Assembly: GCF_035046485.1 (NCBI RefSeq)
Contig: NC_085137.1
Location: 251,261,233-251,325,232 of the forward strand
Direction: 5' to 3'
Length of the DNA stretch: 64,000 bases
Origin: Aedes albopictus
Taxonomy: Eukaryota; Arthropoda; Insecta; Diptera; Culicidae
The first letter of the stretch is position 1; each line of letters opens with the position of its first letter. A program made the translations under genes and the position numbers. Shown here one piece after another: positions 1 to 11,358 of the stretch. Below the pieces are notes generated by a model, which saw only the letters and a program-made list of their open reading frames with translations, made no database searches and was not told where the DNA came from.

Positions 1-540
1 ATCCTAACGCGGTGAACACGCAATTTGTTTTGGCGGCGACGTCGGTCGGCGACGGATCGTTTTTGACAGATTGCGAACAAAACACTGAAGTAAAAGTTTT
101 GTGATTTTTTTTGGTCGGAATTTGACTGATTCAGAAAGATTCAAAAAGATTCCGAAAGATTCAAAAAAGATTAACATCAAAAGATCAGAGTGTCATCCCT
201 TCGAGCACGCCCCATTTCCGGAACATTCCTGGACTTACACTTCGAACTACTTGAAAAGGAAATGGTCACCTATTCTTTCACTTGTTAATCACAGGTAAGT
301 TCCATACTGCATTTATTAATTCAACACAATACTGATGTTTCTCATCATTATCATCACAAACAGAACATGCGTCTGATTTCCCGCTCGCTTCCGGCGCGAG
401 TTCCGACGATGCAAGATGATCACCAAACGCGACCGCTGCCGTAACCAAGATCCGGATGGCGTATGCACCAGGCGAGAATATTTGTTAATAATATGTCATG
501 TTAATTTTAAAATGTGTGAATAAAAACTAAATTGATACTT
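1..540 (+). other. Spliced-transcript-like segment, unidentified
   Basis: A consensus splice donor (CAG|GTAAGT, intron starting at 295) is followed 69 bp later by an acceptor (ACAAACAG ending at 363), a normal length for a short dipteran intron. An AATAAA signal lies at 519-524. Together these look like the last two exons of a transcript on the plus strand. The open frame at 101-298 has no ATG and runs into the intron; if spliced it stops three codons into the next exon, so no protein is supported. The stretch near 450-465 shares a 14-base motif (ATCCGGATGGCGTA) with 5510-5525, so this may be a repeat rather than a host gene. Splice sites are seen; transcription is inferred. Confidence 0.3.
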
Positions 541-801
541 CGTTTGAAACCCATACGCGCATTTATTAATTATAAGAAATTATCAAATTTTCGTAAAAAA
601 ATCTATTCATAAAAACCTAGCTTTGAGTACTTTTTATCCAAAATCCCCTATTCTCAAAACACTTACTTTTTACTCAAAACAGGGTCTTTGTGAAACAACT
701 CAAATTTGAGTTCTTCCAAAAAAACTCAAATTTGACTGGTTTTACTTAGCTGTCAAGCTGAGTGAAAAAGACTCAATTTTGAGTTATTTCGTTTCCCCGT
801 G
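541..801. repeat. AT-rich stretch with short palindromic ACTCAAA motifs
   Basis: No gene seen. Between about 676 and 790 the motif ACTCAAATTTGAGT and variants (AACTCAAATTTGAGTT, GACTCAATTTTGAGTT) recur as small self-complementary blocks. This resembles the subterminal part of a transposable element. It abuts the left arm of the foldback structure that follows, but no matching copy is seen beyond the right arm. Confidence 0.35.
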
Positions 802-1627
802 TTGATTTTTCAGTACACTGATAATTTACCTTACTCAAAAAACTGCTAAAATACCCTATTTTTCATATAAAATAAGCCATAAGTCAAAATTCAAAGCGAT
901 GACATATAGTTTTTTTGGCCTTAAATTGTTCGTAGGATTATACTCGACATTTTTGATGAACAATGAAAATGTTCTAATTACACTCTTATTTTGGTTTACC
1001 CGGAAAACTACGAAAATTCCATACTTTTTACACAAAGTAGTCAACAAAACTAATTTTAAAACGATAACATGTTGTTTTTTAGCCTTGAAATGTTCGTAGC
1101 AGTTTGGGGGACATACTTGAAGAATAATAGTGATGTTTTCATTACACTCAAATTTTGATTCACTCAAAAATCAACGAAAGTACCACATTTTTCACGCAAA
1201 GTGCTTAACAAAAATAATGGCTTACAATGCAAAGTAGTTTTTTACCTTTAAATTATTCGTGAAAGCGTACTGGACGTTCTTGATGAGTAATAATGATGTT
1301 TTCATGACACACTTAATTTGTTTTACTCGAAAGCTACAAAAATACCATAATTTTCATACAAAACAGTCAATAAAACAAAATTTAAAGCCATAACATGTAG
1401 ATGTATGACCTTAAATTTTCCGTTACAATGTACTGGACCTGTTTTTGATAAAATGTTGATGTTTACATTACATTAATATTTTGTTTGATAAAAAAATGTA
1501 CGAAAATACCGCAAAAAAGCGAATAAAATTTAAAGTAATGATATGTAGTTATTCAACTTTGAATTTATCCTAGTAGTTCAGTGGATTCATTTGAACAACC
1601 TTAGTGATGTTTTTATTACACTCATAC
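802..1627 (+). repeat. Left inverted arm, about five ~160-bp tandem units
   Basis: Diverged units begin near 898, 1064, 1222, 1388 and 1538. Each has the order: ACATGT-like motif, TTTT...CCTTAAATTNTTCGTA, GTACTGGACNTTNTTGAT, ATGTTTTCATTACACTC, then TTTTACTCGAAA...ACAAAA. The arm starts at TTGATTTTTCAGTACACTG. Confidence 0.6.
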
Positions 1628-2070
1628 TTACTATGCGCAGCATATAGTCACATGTTGATGTACCTTAAAAAATATATTTTTACACAGATAATTATTTTTG
1701 ATAGCTAAAAGCACTGAGATTTTCACTCAGGTGGAGTACTGACTCAATTTGTTATTTATAATTTTATAATATTCTTCATGTTTTGATACAATAAATTAAC
1801 CTAACATGTTTCATACCGCTTTTCCCATCATGCTGATACTCTTTGCGTTGCAATCTGTAATATTTTTTGGGATTTATTATGTTTGTCAGAGCACTATCAA
1901 AGTTTCCCCAAAATAAAAATGTGATTCTCGCTCATATGGAAAAATAATATTGATCACCCAAAACAATTAAAACTGTCCAATCCTTACATTGCAATTATAA
2001 CTGAGACACCAGTACTTGTTTTAAAATTATTAAATCACGAAAAATACATGGAATAAAAAATTAGGGAAAT
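1628..2070. other. AT-rich non-coding stretch, nothing recognised
   Basis: There is no open frame or repeat structure beyond very high A+T. It lies in the interior of the foldback structure. Confidence 0.4.
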
Positions 2071-3606
2071 TTGCTGAAAAACTATCAAGACTGCCCCGTT
2101 TTACGGTTTTGCATCAGAAACTCTTCTATATACATTTGTTTTTCGGAAATTTCCCAAGAGGTGCATTTATATTTTATGTTATCTTTCAAAGATTCTTTCA
2201 AAATATTTTGTCGTGGGTTCTTTTCGAAAATATTTAAAAATATTCCAGAGATTCCTTCAGGGATATTTTCAAAAACATCAAGGATTCCTGCGGAATTTAT
2301 TTAGGGGTTATATTTCTCGAGGAATTCTTTTAGACAACTTTTGAAATGTTTTCGTGTACCTATTATTCCTTTGGGTTTTTCATCTGAAATTCCTCTAGCG
2401 ATTGCTTGATAGATTTCTCCAAGGACTCATTTAGAATATTATCATATTTTTTCAGGAATCTCTTATTTTTTTTCCTGGAGCACTTTCGAAGTTTTTTTTT
2501 TCTGGCTTTCTCCAGCTCTCTCCAGTTTCCATCCTAGTTCCCATACAAAGTGTTTTTCTTTTATTTGCTCCCATTGATAGTTCCTTCCGTGTTTTTTTCG
2601 ATATTTTTAGAAATTTCCGATAATTACTTGTGGAATTTCTGCCAAAGAGTTTTCCGATATTTCACCTGAATTTCTTCGCTGGTTTTCATCAGGAGTTTCT
2701 CCCGGGATTTCTCTTAGAGATTTTCAGAGTTCTTTATGGATTTTCCAAATGTTTCCTACCAGAGCTTTCCGAGATTTCCCAGTTCTTCTCAGGATTTCTT
2801 CCGAAGTTTCTCTCGCATTCCGACATGTCTCCGGTTATTTACAACAATGAATTTTGTAGGTTATCTCAGGCAGGAGGTTTTCCGAGAAACACTTCTAGAA
2901 AAGTACAGTACTGGACGCATTGACCGATTTTCATACAAAATGCTTAAGTTTGGAGCTCTGTATTTCAGCTTCTAGAGCACAAATTCCGAGAGTAATCTCA
3001 GGTAAAACTTAAAAAAAGGAAAGAAACTCCAGAAAAAAAATCATCGAAATTTCTCAAAACTTCGGGAGAAATCCCAGAACCAATTCCTTCAGAGAACTCG
3101 TGAAAAACTACTTTAAAATCCGGGAGGAGCCTCAGTTGAATTCCCAGCAACAGTTTCTGTAAAAACCTCCCCGGAAAAATCTGATGGAGAACTACCAAGA
3201 GGAATACCGGAAGAAATCGCGGAAAACCTTCAAAGAGAAATTCCGAGAGAAACTCTAAGAGAAATTCTACGACTACATCTGATGTATATTCCCGGAGAAA
3301 AGAGAATAAATTCCACGAAAATATGTTTGGGCAGAACGCAGGAGGAAAAATCCAACGAGAGACTCTGAGAGAAAATATGGGAAAACCTCTGGAAGAAAAT
3401 CTATAGGTTTCTCATAAAAACCTTCAGGAGACATATTTGGATTTCAGAAATCCTGCAATATTCTCCAGGATTTTTTCCGGAAAAAAATGTTTGAATCTAG
3501 GGTGAAAACGTCGATAGAAATACGAAAGAATCTCCGAGAGGAATTTGAAAAGGAATATCAAGAAACAGGAATGAAAGAAGGCTGAAAATCTCTTTAATAA
3601 AGACAC
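2071..3606. repeat. Cryptic TTCC/GGAA repeat in two opposed halves
   Basis: From about 2071 to 2850 the plus strand is a degenerate run of short T-rich words (TTCCGGGATTTCTC, TTCTCCAGG and similar). From about 2998 to 3606 the complementary words dominate (GAAATCCCAGAA, GGAGAAACTC). The two halves are therefore inverted with respect to each other at the centre of the foldback. Frames in this stretch are rich in F, S and P or in R, K and E purely from the repeat and are not genes. Confidence 0.5.
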
Positions 3607-3889
3607 ATAACCTAACCCTAAATTTGGAAACCAGTTCAGTTCGTAACTTTTTTTTTTTATTTTCTCGGGATTTCCGTTTATTTTTTGGTGATTGCTACTG
3701 CATGTTCAGGAGACGCAAATGGACTCAAATAAAAACAAATAAAAAAAATCCCTGGTGAATTTTCGGTTTGCCTTGTATTTTTTTTTTCAGGTAGTAGATA
3801 ACCTGAAACTGGTACAAAAAAGTCAGTAAAAGAAATCTGCATGTGTTTGTTTAGAATTTTGTGTGAAAAATATGGCACATTCGTGATTT

Positions 3890-5160
3890 TATTGTAAAAA
3901 CAAAACGTGGATGTGATGTGAACATCAAAATTTTATCAAATACATGTCTAGTACATTCCAACGGAAAATTTTAAGACTAACAACTACATGTCATTACTTT
4001 AAATTTTGTTTCATTGGCTATTTTGTAAGAAAATTATGGTATTTCAAAAACTTGTTTAATAAAATGAATTAAGAGTGTCATGAAGGCGGTATTATTGTTC
4101 AACGTTCATCATTTCACGAAAAAATTCAAGCCAAAAAACCAGAATGCATTGCCTTATATTTTTAGTTGTTGACTACTTTGTGTGAAAAATGTGGTATTTT
4201 CCTAGTATTCCGAGTGAAATAAAATATGAGTGTAATAAAAAAAATCACTAGGATTGTTCAAATAAATCCACTTAACTACTACGATAAATTCAAAGTTGAA
4301 TAACTACATATCATTACTTTAAATTTTATTCGCTTTTTGCGGTATTTTCGTACATTTTTTTTATAAAACAAAATATTAATGTGATGTAAACATCAACATT
4401 TAATCAAAAACAGGTCCAGTACATTGTAACGGAAAATTTAAGGTCATACATCTACATGTTATGGCTTTAAATTTTGTTTTATTGACTGTTTTGTATGAAA
4501 ATTATGGTATTTTTGTAGCTTTTCGAGTAAAACAAATTAAGTGTGTCATGAAAACATCACTATTACTCATCAAGAACGTCCAGTACGCTTTCACGAATAA
4601 TTTAAAGGTAAAAAACTACTTTGCATTGTAAGCCATTATTTTTGTTAAGCACTTTGCGTGAAAAATGTGGTACTTTCGTTGATTTTTGAGTGAATCAAAA
4701 TTTGAGTGTAATGAAAACATCACTATTATTCTTCAAGTATGTCCCCCAAACTGCTACGAACATTTCAAGGCTAAAAAACAACATGTTATCGTTTTAAAAT
4801 TAGTTTTGTTGACTACTTTGTGTAAAAAGTATGGAATTTTCGTAGTTTTCCGGGTAAACCAAAATAAGAGTGTAATTAGAACATTTTCATTGTTCATCAA
4901 AAATGTCGAGTACAATCCTACGAACAATTTAAGGCCAAAAAAACTATATGTCATCGCTTTGAATTTTGATTTATGGCTTATTTTATATGAAAAATAGGGT
5001 ATTTTAGCAGTTTTTTGAGTAAGGTAAATTATCAGTGTACTGAAAAATCAATAATTTTGCACAAACATGTTCACTCCAGCTGTACGCATGATTTAGAGTC
5101 GAAAAAACCATATGTCATCGCTTTAAATTTTGTTTTATGGATCAATGTGCGCAAAAAATG
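3890..5160 (-). repeat. Right inverted arm and extra tandem units
   Basis: This is the reverse complement of the left-arm unit. Copies are centred near 3985, 4145, 4305, 4455, 4625, 4780, 4948 and 5110, about eight in all. The part pairing with the left arm is 4225-5051. Inner units (3890-4200) and one outer unit (5060-5160) have no partner on the left, so the right array is longer than the left. Confidence 0.55.
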
Positions 5161-5962
5161 CGCTCTCAAAAAAAACTAGGAAGTGCCTTTTGCTTAATAA
5201 CTTTGGGTAGACGCATCTATTTTGTATTTTTTTTTAAATGGACGATGATCTTGAAACCTGTCCGGTTCCATCGCAAAAAAAAAATTGAAATCGGTTGAAA
5301 AACGGCCGAGAAATGCCTTGTCAAAGTTGGACTTCCGACTTTTTTTGGACCCTTGGTAGTTCGCGGGAGTTTTTACCCCCTCAGTAGTTTAAGTGTTAAT
5401 ACTGAAGTCGAAATTAATACTTGAGGCGTAGCACCCGCCGAATCACTCACAAATCTCCTCAAAATCAATCATTCATACTTTCTCACCCGCGGAAGAACCA
5501 TCCGGATGGCGTAGCACCGGCCAAACTGTCAGCGGAATCGCGAAAAAAAAAAAACTTTCGAGCGCGAACTAAACCACGACAAGCAGAGCAAAACACGTCT
5601 GCACACGGCAACGCCTACTGCGTTTTTTTTCCCCGAAATAAATATTTTCTTTAAGTTTAGAAACTACTTTGGCAAATCTAGTTAAGCTTTCAGACGCCCA
5701 AGTGATTCAATTTTCGGTTGAAGAGTAAAAATAAATTTTCCAAAAAAATCTTGCTCGAAAAATGTAAAAAAAAATTTTCTCGGAATTTTTCTCTCTCAAA
5801 TATTCCATTGTATTCTTCCAGAGTTTTCTCCAGGAGTTCTCCCATAGATTTTTTTTTTAATTTTCTTTTTATTACGGAATTTTAACTCATGCTAATTCTC
5901 CCATAGATGCTCCCAGAACTATGTTCACAAATTTTCCACAAAAAAAAAATGAATCCTTTCGG
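5161..5962. other. Non-coding, repeat-derived stretch
   Basis: 5190-5390 looks like a dispersed-repeat tail (GAAATCGGTTGAAAAACGG). 5400-5660 is a C- and G-richer block containing ATCCGGATGGCGTA, also present near 450, and ends in AAATAAATA near 5638. 5760-5935 is TTCTCC-type cryptic repeat. No protein is supported; the small frame at 5421-5654 is low-complexity and basic. Confidence 0.3.
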
Positions 5963-5964
5963 TA

Positions 5965-6359
5965 CAGTCCGGATTCGCTGGTTGGGTCACGACTGCGCCC
6001 CAATTAGCGAATCGTGCTTGTTCGTTGGGGCAACTGACAACTGATACAAATGCTCTAGACACACGCAACTGACCTGAAATTCGTCACGAAACACGCGCAT
6101 ATGGCATTTTTTTTAAATATTCGTACAAATTGGGCCGAAGGGTCTCAGATTCATTTTCATTTTCTTTAAATCTGGGGCCCTTCGCCCCAATCCCGTACGG
6201 TAATGAAAAAAAAAATGCCCACCACATTCTGTGTACAGGAGTTGCGATGCGACGGGGGTCAGACGTCAAACTCATTTTGACATCGATTGGCCCAACCAGT
6301 GAACATTCAACCATCGAGACAGCCCATCTAACGAGCCCTCAATGAACGAATCGGCACTG
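5965..6359. mobile_element. Tc1/pogo-like MITE, 395 bp, TA target
   Basis: The ends are imperfect inverted repeats: CAGTCCGGATTCG on the left, and CAGTGCCGATTCG when the right end is read on the other strand. TA dinucleotides at 5963-5964 and 6360-6361 fit the TA duplication of the Tc1/mariner superfamily. The CAGT start is common in Tc1 and pogo/Tigger relatives. There is no transposase frame, so it is non-autonomous. The family assignment rests only on ends and target site. Confidence 0.55.
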
Positions 6360-6361
6360 TA

Positions 6362-7910
6362 TATATATTTTTGTTTCTATAGGTTATTCCCTGATTTTTG
6401 CATACATTCATTCACAATTCTTTGCGGAATTTTTCCAATTTTTTTTCAAGAATGATTCTACCCTTTTATTCTTTTACTATTCTTTCAGCCAATTCTCCCG
6501 AAAATCTTCCAGGCATTGCTTGGAACAAGGATTTTCCTTGTTTTTTTTTTCTATGATTGTTCCCGGATTTCTCTCGCCATGCTCTCTGGGACGCTTTTCG
6601 CAATTGCCCCATGATGTTTTCTTGGAATTATATCAATAAATTCATTCAATTAATTCTCCGAATTCTTCGGGTATTTCTGCTGGATTCTAGCTAAGGATTT
6701 TTTTTACAATTCTTTCAAAGTTTGCTTCCCGATTTTTTTTTTCCTATGTAAACCATTGGAAATTCGTTCCGTGATTTCTAAAAAAATTCCTCTAGCGATA
6801 CCTTCCGAAATACCAACATAGACTCTGGATGGAACTTTTTTCCTTTTCTTTCTTTAATTTCCCAATATGTTTTATGCAGTTATCTCTATTTAAATCTAAA
6901 AAAAAGACACGGACACCGTCTTCAGCCAGAGGCTGTACAGACTGAACGAAATTAACACTAGACAACGGACACGACACACATTACGAGCAACAGTGGCTAC
7001 AAGGAAGAAACATTTCTTGCGAAAATTTTCATCACTCGGAGCGGGAATCGAACCCTCACCCCATGGCATGGTACGTTTTTACGCTTGGTGACGCTAACCG
7101 CACGGCCACGAGGCTCCACTAAAATCTACAAGATATTTTCCCAAAATACTTCCAGAGATTCTCACACAAATATTCTAAACATTTTCTCGAAAATGTTCAG
7201 AGATTTTTAAGATTTAGCTCCCCTTAACATTCTGCCAAGGATTCTTTCCGGAATTTTCCGGAAAGTTTCTTTAAATTACTTCCAGTGACTCACTTCAAAA
7301 TTATCACAGAAAATGCTTCCGGAATTCTTCCATGGGTTCTCTTTGGAACTATCTTGTAAACATTGATCCTCGAGCTTTTTCAAGCATTTATCCTGGAATT
7401 CTCGTAAAGGTTCATCCCAGCTTAATGTGAAAAAATTGCTCCGGAATTATAACATTAATTTATGCTTTTGGAATTTCTCAAAAAGTTCTTTACAAAAACT
7501 TTCTGTAGATTTCTCCCACAGATTCCTACCATCCGGAATTCTTCCAGGGTCATCTTCCGGAATTATTCAAAGAACTTCTCCCAGAGTTTTTCATAGTATT
7601 AATCCTTTTTTAAGAGGCATTTACCGCAAATCTTCTACAGATTTCTGATGAACTTTTTCCATGATTTTCCAATGCTTTTTACTACATTGTTCCAAGGGTT
7701 ACACTCGAAGATTTTCCATATGCTCTAACCAGAATTCTCCTAAATGCCTGTTCCGGATTTCTTTCCTGAAGTCTTTCTAAAATTCTTTTGGGAAGTCTTC
7801 AAGATTTGCTTTGGAAATCTTCCCAAGGATTTCTACCGGAATTCTTTCAAGTATTCCTCTCGAAGTTGATCATGGCATTTTTCACAGGAGTTTTTATGGA
7901 AATCCTCCAA
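6362..7910. repeat. Cryptic TTCC-type repeat flanking a SINE
   Basis: Apart from the SINE at 6890-7120, this stretch is a degenerate series of 10-14-bp words such as TTCTTCCGGAATT, TTCTCCCAGAG and TTTTCC on the plus strand. It is the same type as 2071-2850 and 14561-15063. No gene is seen. Confidence 0.45.
6890..7120 (-). mobile_element. tRNA-derived SINE (Feilai-like)
   Basis: Read on the minus strand from about 7120, the element begins with a tRNA-like head. An A-box-like TGGCCGTGCGGTTAG lies at 7094-7108. A perfect B box, GGTTCGATTCC, lies at 7044-7054. These two promoter blocks for RNA polymerase III are followed by a tRNA-unrelated body. The body runs on to about 6890 and ends in a T-rich tract. 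Feilai is the known tRNA-related SINE of Aedes aegypti, and this copy is assigned to that type from architecture and remembered resemblance only. The tRNA acceptor and anticodon arms do not form a proper cloverleaf, so it is not a tRNA gene. Confidence 0.6.
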
Positions 7911-8080
7911 ACTGGCTCGGCCGTTCTGCTGGTGGTGGTCCGTTGCTTACTCACACATGCAGTTTCGAAAATTATTGGAACATATTTTCAATATTTTGGA
8001 AAATTATACACAGTCAACACAATTTTAAATATTTTTCGGAATCCAGTTGAAGAAAATATGGAGAATATTCGAACTCAGTA

Positions 8081-8293
8081 GGGTCTGGGACCATTTGGGC
8101 AGGAGCACCTATTTTGGGCACTTGCTGCTTTAACTCAGTCATTTTTAAACCGATTGATTTGATTTTTGAGACACGATCAGATACGCACAGTATCTAGCCA
8201 TGTGCAAAAATTCAAATCAATCGGATTGAAATTAATTGAGTTATAGCAGCAAGTGCCCAAAATAGGTGCTCCTGCCCAAATGGTCCCAGACCC
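8081..8293. mobile_element. Palindromic TA MITE, 213 bp
   Basis: The ~90-bp arms are almost perfectly inverted. The outer sequence GGGTCTGGGACCATTTGG is mirrored at the right end. TA lies on both sides (8079-8080, 8294-8295). The centre (GATACGCACAGTATCTAGCC) matches the centre of the 11144-11358 element, although the outer arms differ. Confidence 0.65.
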
Positions 8294-8296
8294 TAC

Positions 8297-9000
8297 TTTG
8301 AGAAAATTCACATGGTATCAATTTTTTTCGGATTAATTTATTTACTGGCCCAAAATTGAAAAAAATAGGGATAAATTCAGAGTAAACAATCTTGAATTAT
8401 ATAAAAATGTTGTTCATTTATGCTTCTGTGGAAAACAAAAATCATTAACTCAACTAAATAATTTGCATTCACTAAGGAGTAATATTGGAAAAAATATAAT
8501 TGTCGTTAAATAATATTTCAGAGGACCATACTTGGGACCATATTATAATTTATTATCAGTTTGGTGGTCACTGTAATAGGAGAGCCGAAAAAAGGACATG
8601 TCCTCCCAAAGGATACCTGTCCTATCCATTTCTCGTGCTTCTGAATCAAGTAAATACATGATGATTAACCTGGGCTTGTTAGGGGAATATCTGTAAATAA
8701 AAGAAAATCGGGTTAAGTACGGTTTCTTTGAATTCCACTAAGAATTTGCATCCTTTGACAGATACGTATTTCGACCTCAACTGTAAGGTCGTCTTCAGTG
8801 TCTTGTACTTGACTCGACTCGACTTATTTAAGTAAATACAGCTAAATCGCGACTATTCGTTGCATTTGTATTATAATGTGTTAAGATTTGGGGAAAAAAC
8901 AATAAAAATATAATCGATCATTAGGACTAATCGATTAATTATAGCCGATTAATCGGTACCGGTAATCGACAAGACATAAGCATAATCGATTACAGATTAA
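8297..9000. other. AT-rich non-coding stretch with a dispersed motif
   Basis: No coding frame. The block at 8757-8822 (TTTCGACCTCAACTGTAAGG, then GTCGTCTTCAG, then a repeated GACTCGACTCGAC) resembles a dispersed repeat end. A related motif lies in the small insertion at 32206-32347. The last 100 bases are rich in ATCGATTA-type words (TAATCGATTA) and run into the gap. Confidence 0.35.
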
Positions 9001-9500
9001 NNNNNNNNNNNNNNNNNNNNNNNNNNNNNNNNNNNNNNNNNNNNNNNNNNNNNNNNNNNNNNNNNNNNNNNNNNNNNNNNNNNNNNNNNNNNNNNNNNNN
9101 NNNNNNNNNNNNNNNNNNNNNNNNNNNNNNNNNNNNNNNNNNNNNNNNNNNNNNNNNNNNNNNNNNNNNNNNNNNNNNNNNNNNNNNNNNNNNNNNNNNN
9201 NNNNNNNNNNNNNNNNNNNNNNNNNNNNNNNNNNNNNNNNNNNNNNNNNNNNNNNNNNNNNNNNNNNNNNNNNNNNNNNNNNNNNNNNNNNNNNNNNNNN
9301 NNNNNNNNNNNNNNNNNNNNNNNNNNNNNNNNNNNNNNNNNNNNNNNNNNNNNNNNNNNNNNNNNNNNNNNNNNNNNNNNNNNNNNNNNNNNNNNNNNNN
9401 NNNNNNNNNNNNNNNNNNNNNNNNNNNNNNNNNNNNNNNNNNNNNNNNNNNNNNNNNNNNNNNNNNNNNNNNNNNNNNNNNNNNNNNNNNNNNNNNNNNN
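9001..9500. other. Assembly gap of exactly 500 N
   Basis: Unsequenced; the round length suggests a placeholder and not a measured distance. Open frames reported across it are artefacts. Confidence 0.98.
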
Positions 9501-10092
9501 TCAACCAATAAGTGGTGTTTATCCTTTTTATCAAGAATATGCAAATAAGCAAGACATACCGTCAAGGCACCATTCACCGTGGCCTCTTAGATCCACGGGG
9601 CAAATAAGGGCTGTCATTTGACACCAGTCTTATAAACATTGTTGGTGCCGCTTTTAATTGCCTTCATTAAGGTTAAAATTAAAGCAATATCCACAGAAGC
9701 AGGAAATTTTTCACAAAATTTGGTGATAAGAGTAAAGGGTAGTAGGGTCGCCTAATTCCGTGGTAGGTCACCATTCACCGTGGTAGTAGGGACCCATTAA
9801 CCGTGTATGAGAAATTTTATTCTACTTTGTTTAAAAATGATCAAAACAACCCAGCCAAGGAAATTTTCTTCGTTCAAATTCATTTCAAGTAATAACTTGC
9901 AAGATTTTATTAGAAAAACGAATGTTCACATTTTCGATTTTTTCTAGATATATGGGACAATATGGGGCACGGTGAATGGAGACCATTGATTTTTAGGGTA
10001 CCCATTTGCCGTGCCTTTTTGTTTCAATTAAAAAGTACGAGTAATCGTACTTTCTTGTTAAACTTACTTCGGTAATGCAAAATAGATACCTG
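9501..10092. repeat. Stretch with scattered CCATTCACCGTGG words
   Basis: The word CACCATTCACCGTGG occurs at about 9568 and 9770. Variants occur near 9790 (CCCATTAACCGTG), and in reverse complement near 9965 (CACGGTGAATGG) and 10004. This looks like a decayed, partly inverted repeat continuing out of the gap. No gene. Confidence 0.35.
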
Positions 10093-10503
10093 ATATCGTC
10101 GGTTTCCTGCAATAGGGGCACAACTCAAAATTTGTCATTTTTGAGATTTTGAAGGCAAATGATAAAAAACTATGTAAACTTTCATCTCACAAAGACCCGT
10201 TCCGAAATTCGTTGAGAAACACGAGTTTTTCTCATTTTCACAAATTTTCCGCATTAAAGGCACGACTCAAAATCAGTCAACTTTTTCAATAGTCGATGAA
10301 AAATAGTAATCCAAAACTCATGAAACAGGTAGTCCTTCAGTCCCTTTCCTTGATACAATAATCAAAATTCGTTTACTTCTGCCAAATGATGAGAGAAAAA
10401 AGTGAACATGCAGAAGGTGCTTCAACATTACCAATTTTGAAACGCTTATTCTGAAAATTCACATTTTTTGAGTTGTGCCCCTATTGCAGGAAACCGACGA
10501 TAT
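10093..10503. mobile_element. MITE with ~38-bp terminal inverted repeats
   Basis: The left end reads ATATCGTCGGTTTCCTGC followed by AATAGGGGCACAACTCAAAA. The exact complement ends at 10503. The 411-bp interior has no reading frame. No target duplication could be defined, so the superfamily is not assigned. Confidence 0.6.
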
Positions 10504-11143
10504 GTGAATATAATTGCTTCTTGGTGGAATAAAAACGTTACTTACTACATTTAGTTTATCGCTTAAACCACCTTAGCGCAGTTTTCGTTTTTTGACTATG
10601 AATGCAGTAAACGAGCAGAAAATCGCTTCATGTAAACACGCTTTAGTGTCAAAATGATACTTTTAAATGTTTTTTAATGAGCGTTTTGACATGGTAACAA
10701 TACATTAGTGTTGTATTGGTGAAATTGAAGGGAAATTGTCATATCATTCAATCATAATATGGAAATAATGAAAAAATATTCGAAGGCACACGGGTCTTAG
10801 AAACAATAGTTCCATACATGAAAACTTTATCAAAAAATATTTAGAGGTTGCACGCATCGATTTATGAAAAATGGACGATTTTTGGTATTTTTACCAAAAA
10901 AAAATGCTAATACAAGTTGAAAAATAAAAGAAATAAAAGTCATCAATCAAAGTAAATCATAGTTCTGGGTCCTGCAAACAAAGTTTGGAGGGAGTTTAGG
11001 TCGTCAAAGCTGATTTTATATATTTGGCAAAAGTTACAATATCAAAAAATCGCGATTTCTTTCACCATTTTTTTTTTTCAAAAATGCTCAATTTATTAGG
11101 ATTTTGAAATTTTTCCTGCGATTCGCAATTCCCTTATTCTATA

Positions 11144-11358
11144 GGGAATCGCGCCACTTGGGCGGTGGCTTCTATATTCGTCTGTTTTCCACTATAACTC
11201 ATTCAAATTTGAACCAATTGACACAACTTTTGGAATGTGGTGAGATAGGTATAGTATCTACCCGTGTACAATATTTCAAGTCAATTGGTTCAAAATTGAC
11301 TGAGTTATAGTGGAAAACAGACGAATATAGAAGCCACCGCCCAAGTGGCGCGATACCC
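11144..11358. mobile_element. Palindromic TA MITE, 215 bp, insertion resolved
   Basis: Arms of about 90 bp (GGGAATCGCGCCACTTGGGC and onward) are mirrored at the right end. TA flanks lie at 11142-11143 and 11359-11360. The other arm of the host element carries the uninterrupted site near 13575-13600 (complement reads CCCTTATTTTATAGCAAATT) with a single TA. The insertion and TA duplication are therefore seen directly. The centre is shared with 8081-8293. Confidence 0.75.

Larger units (their letters stand above)
802..5051. mobile_element. Foldback-like element with ~825-bp inverted arms
   Basis: The sequence from 802 is repeated in reverse complement ending at 5051; position i in the left arm pairs with 5853-i. 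The outer part is extremely close: 856-1167 and 4686-4997 translate identically over 103 residues. Similarity decays inwards and is lost near 1627/4225. Each arm is itself a tandem series of ~150-170-bp units. The ~2.6-kb centre holds no protein-coding frame and is mostly cryptic TTCC/GGAA-type repeat. Long inverted arms made of tandem units with no transposase are the hallmark of foldback elements. No target-site duplication could be defined. The mirrored reading frames are by-products and not genes. Confidence 0.6.

Noticed and set aside
856..4997. Two identical 103-residue proteins
   Set aside because: They are the two arms of the foldback read in opposite directions, AT-rich and without a domain.
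7020..7120. A tRNA gene on the minus strand
   Set aside because: A and B boxes are good, but the acceptor and anticodon arms do not form a cloverleaf and a non-tRNA body follows, so it is a SINE.
8935..9577. Long minus-strand frames near 9 kb
   Set aside because: They span the 500-N gap.
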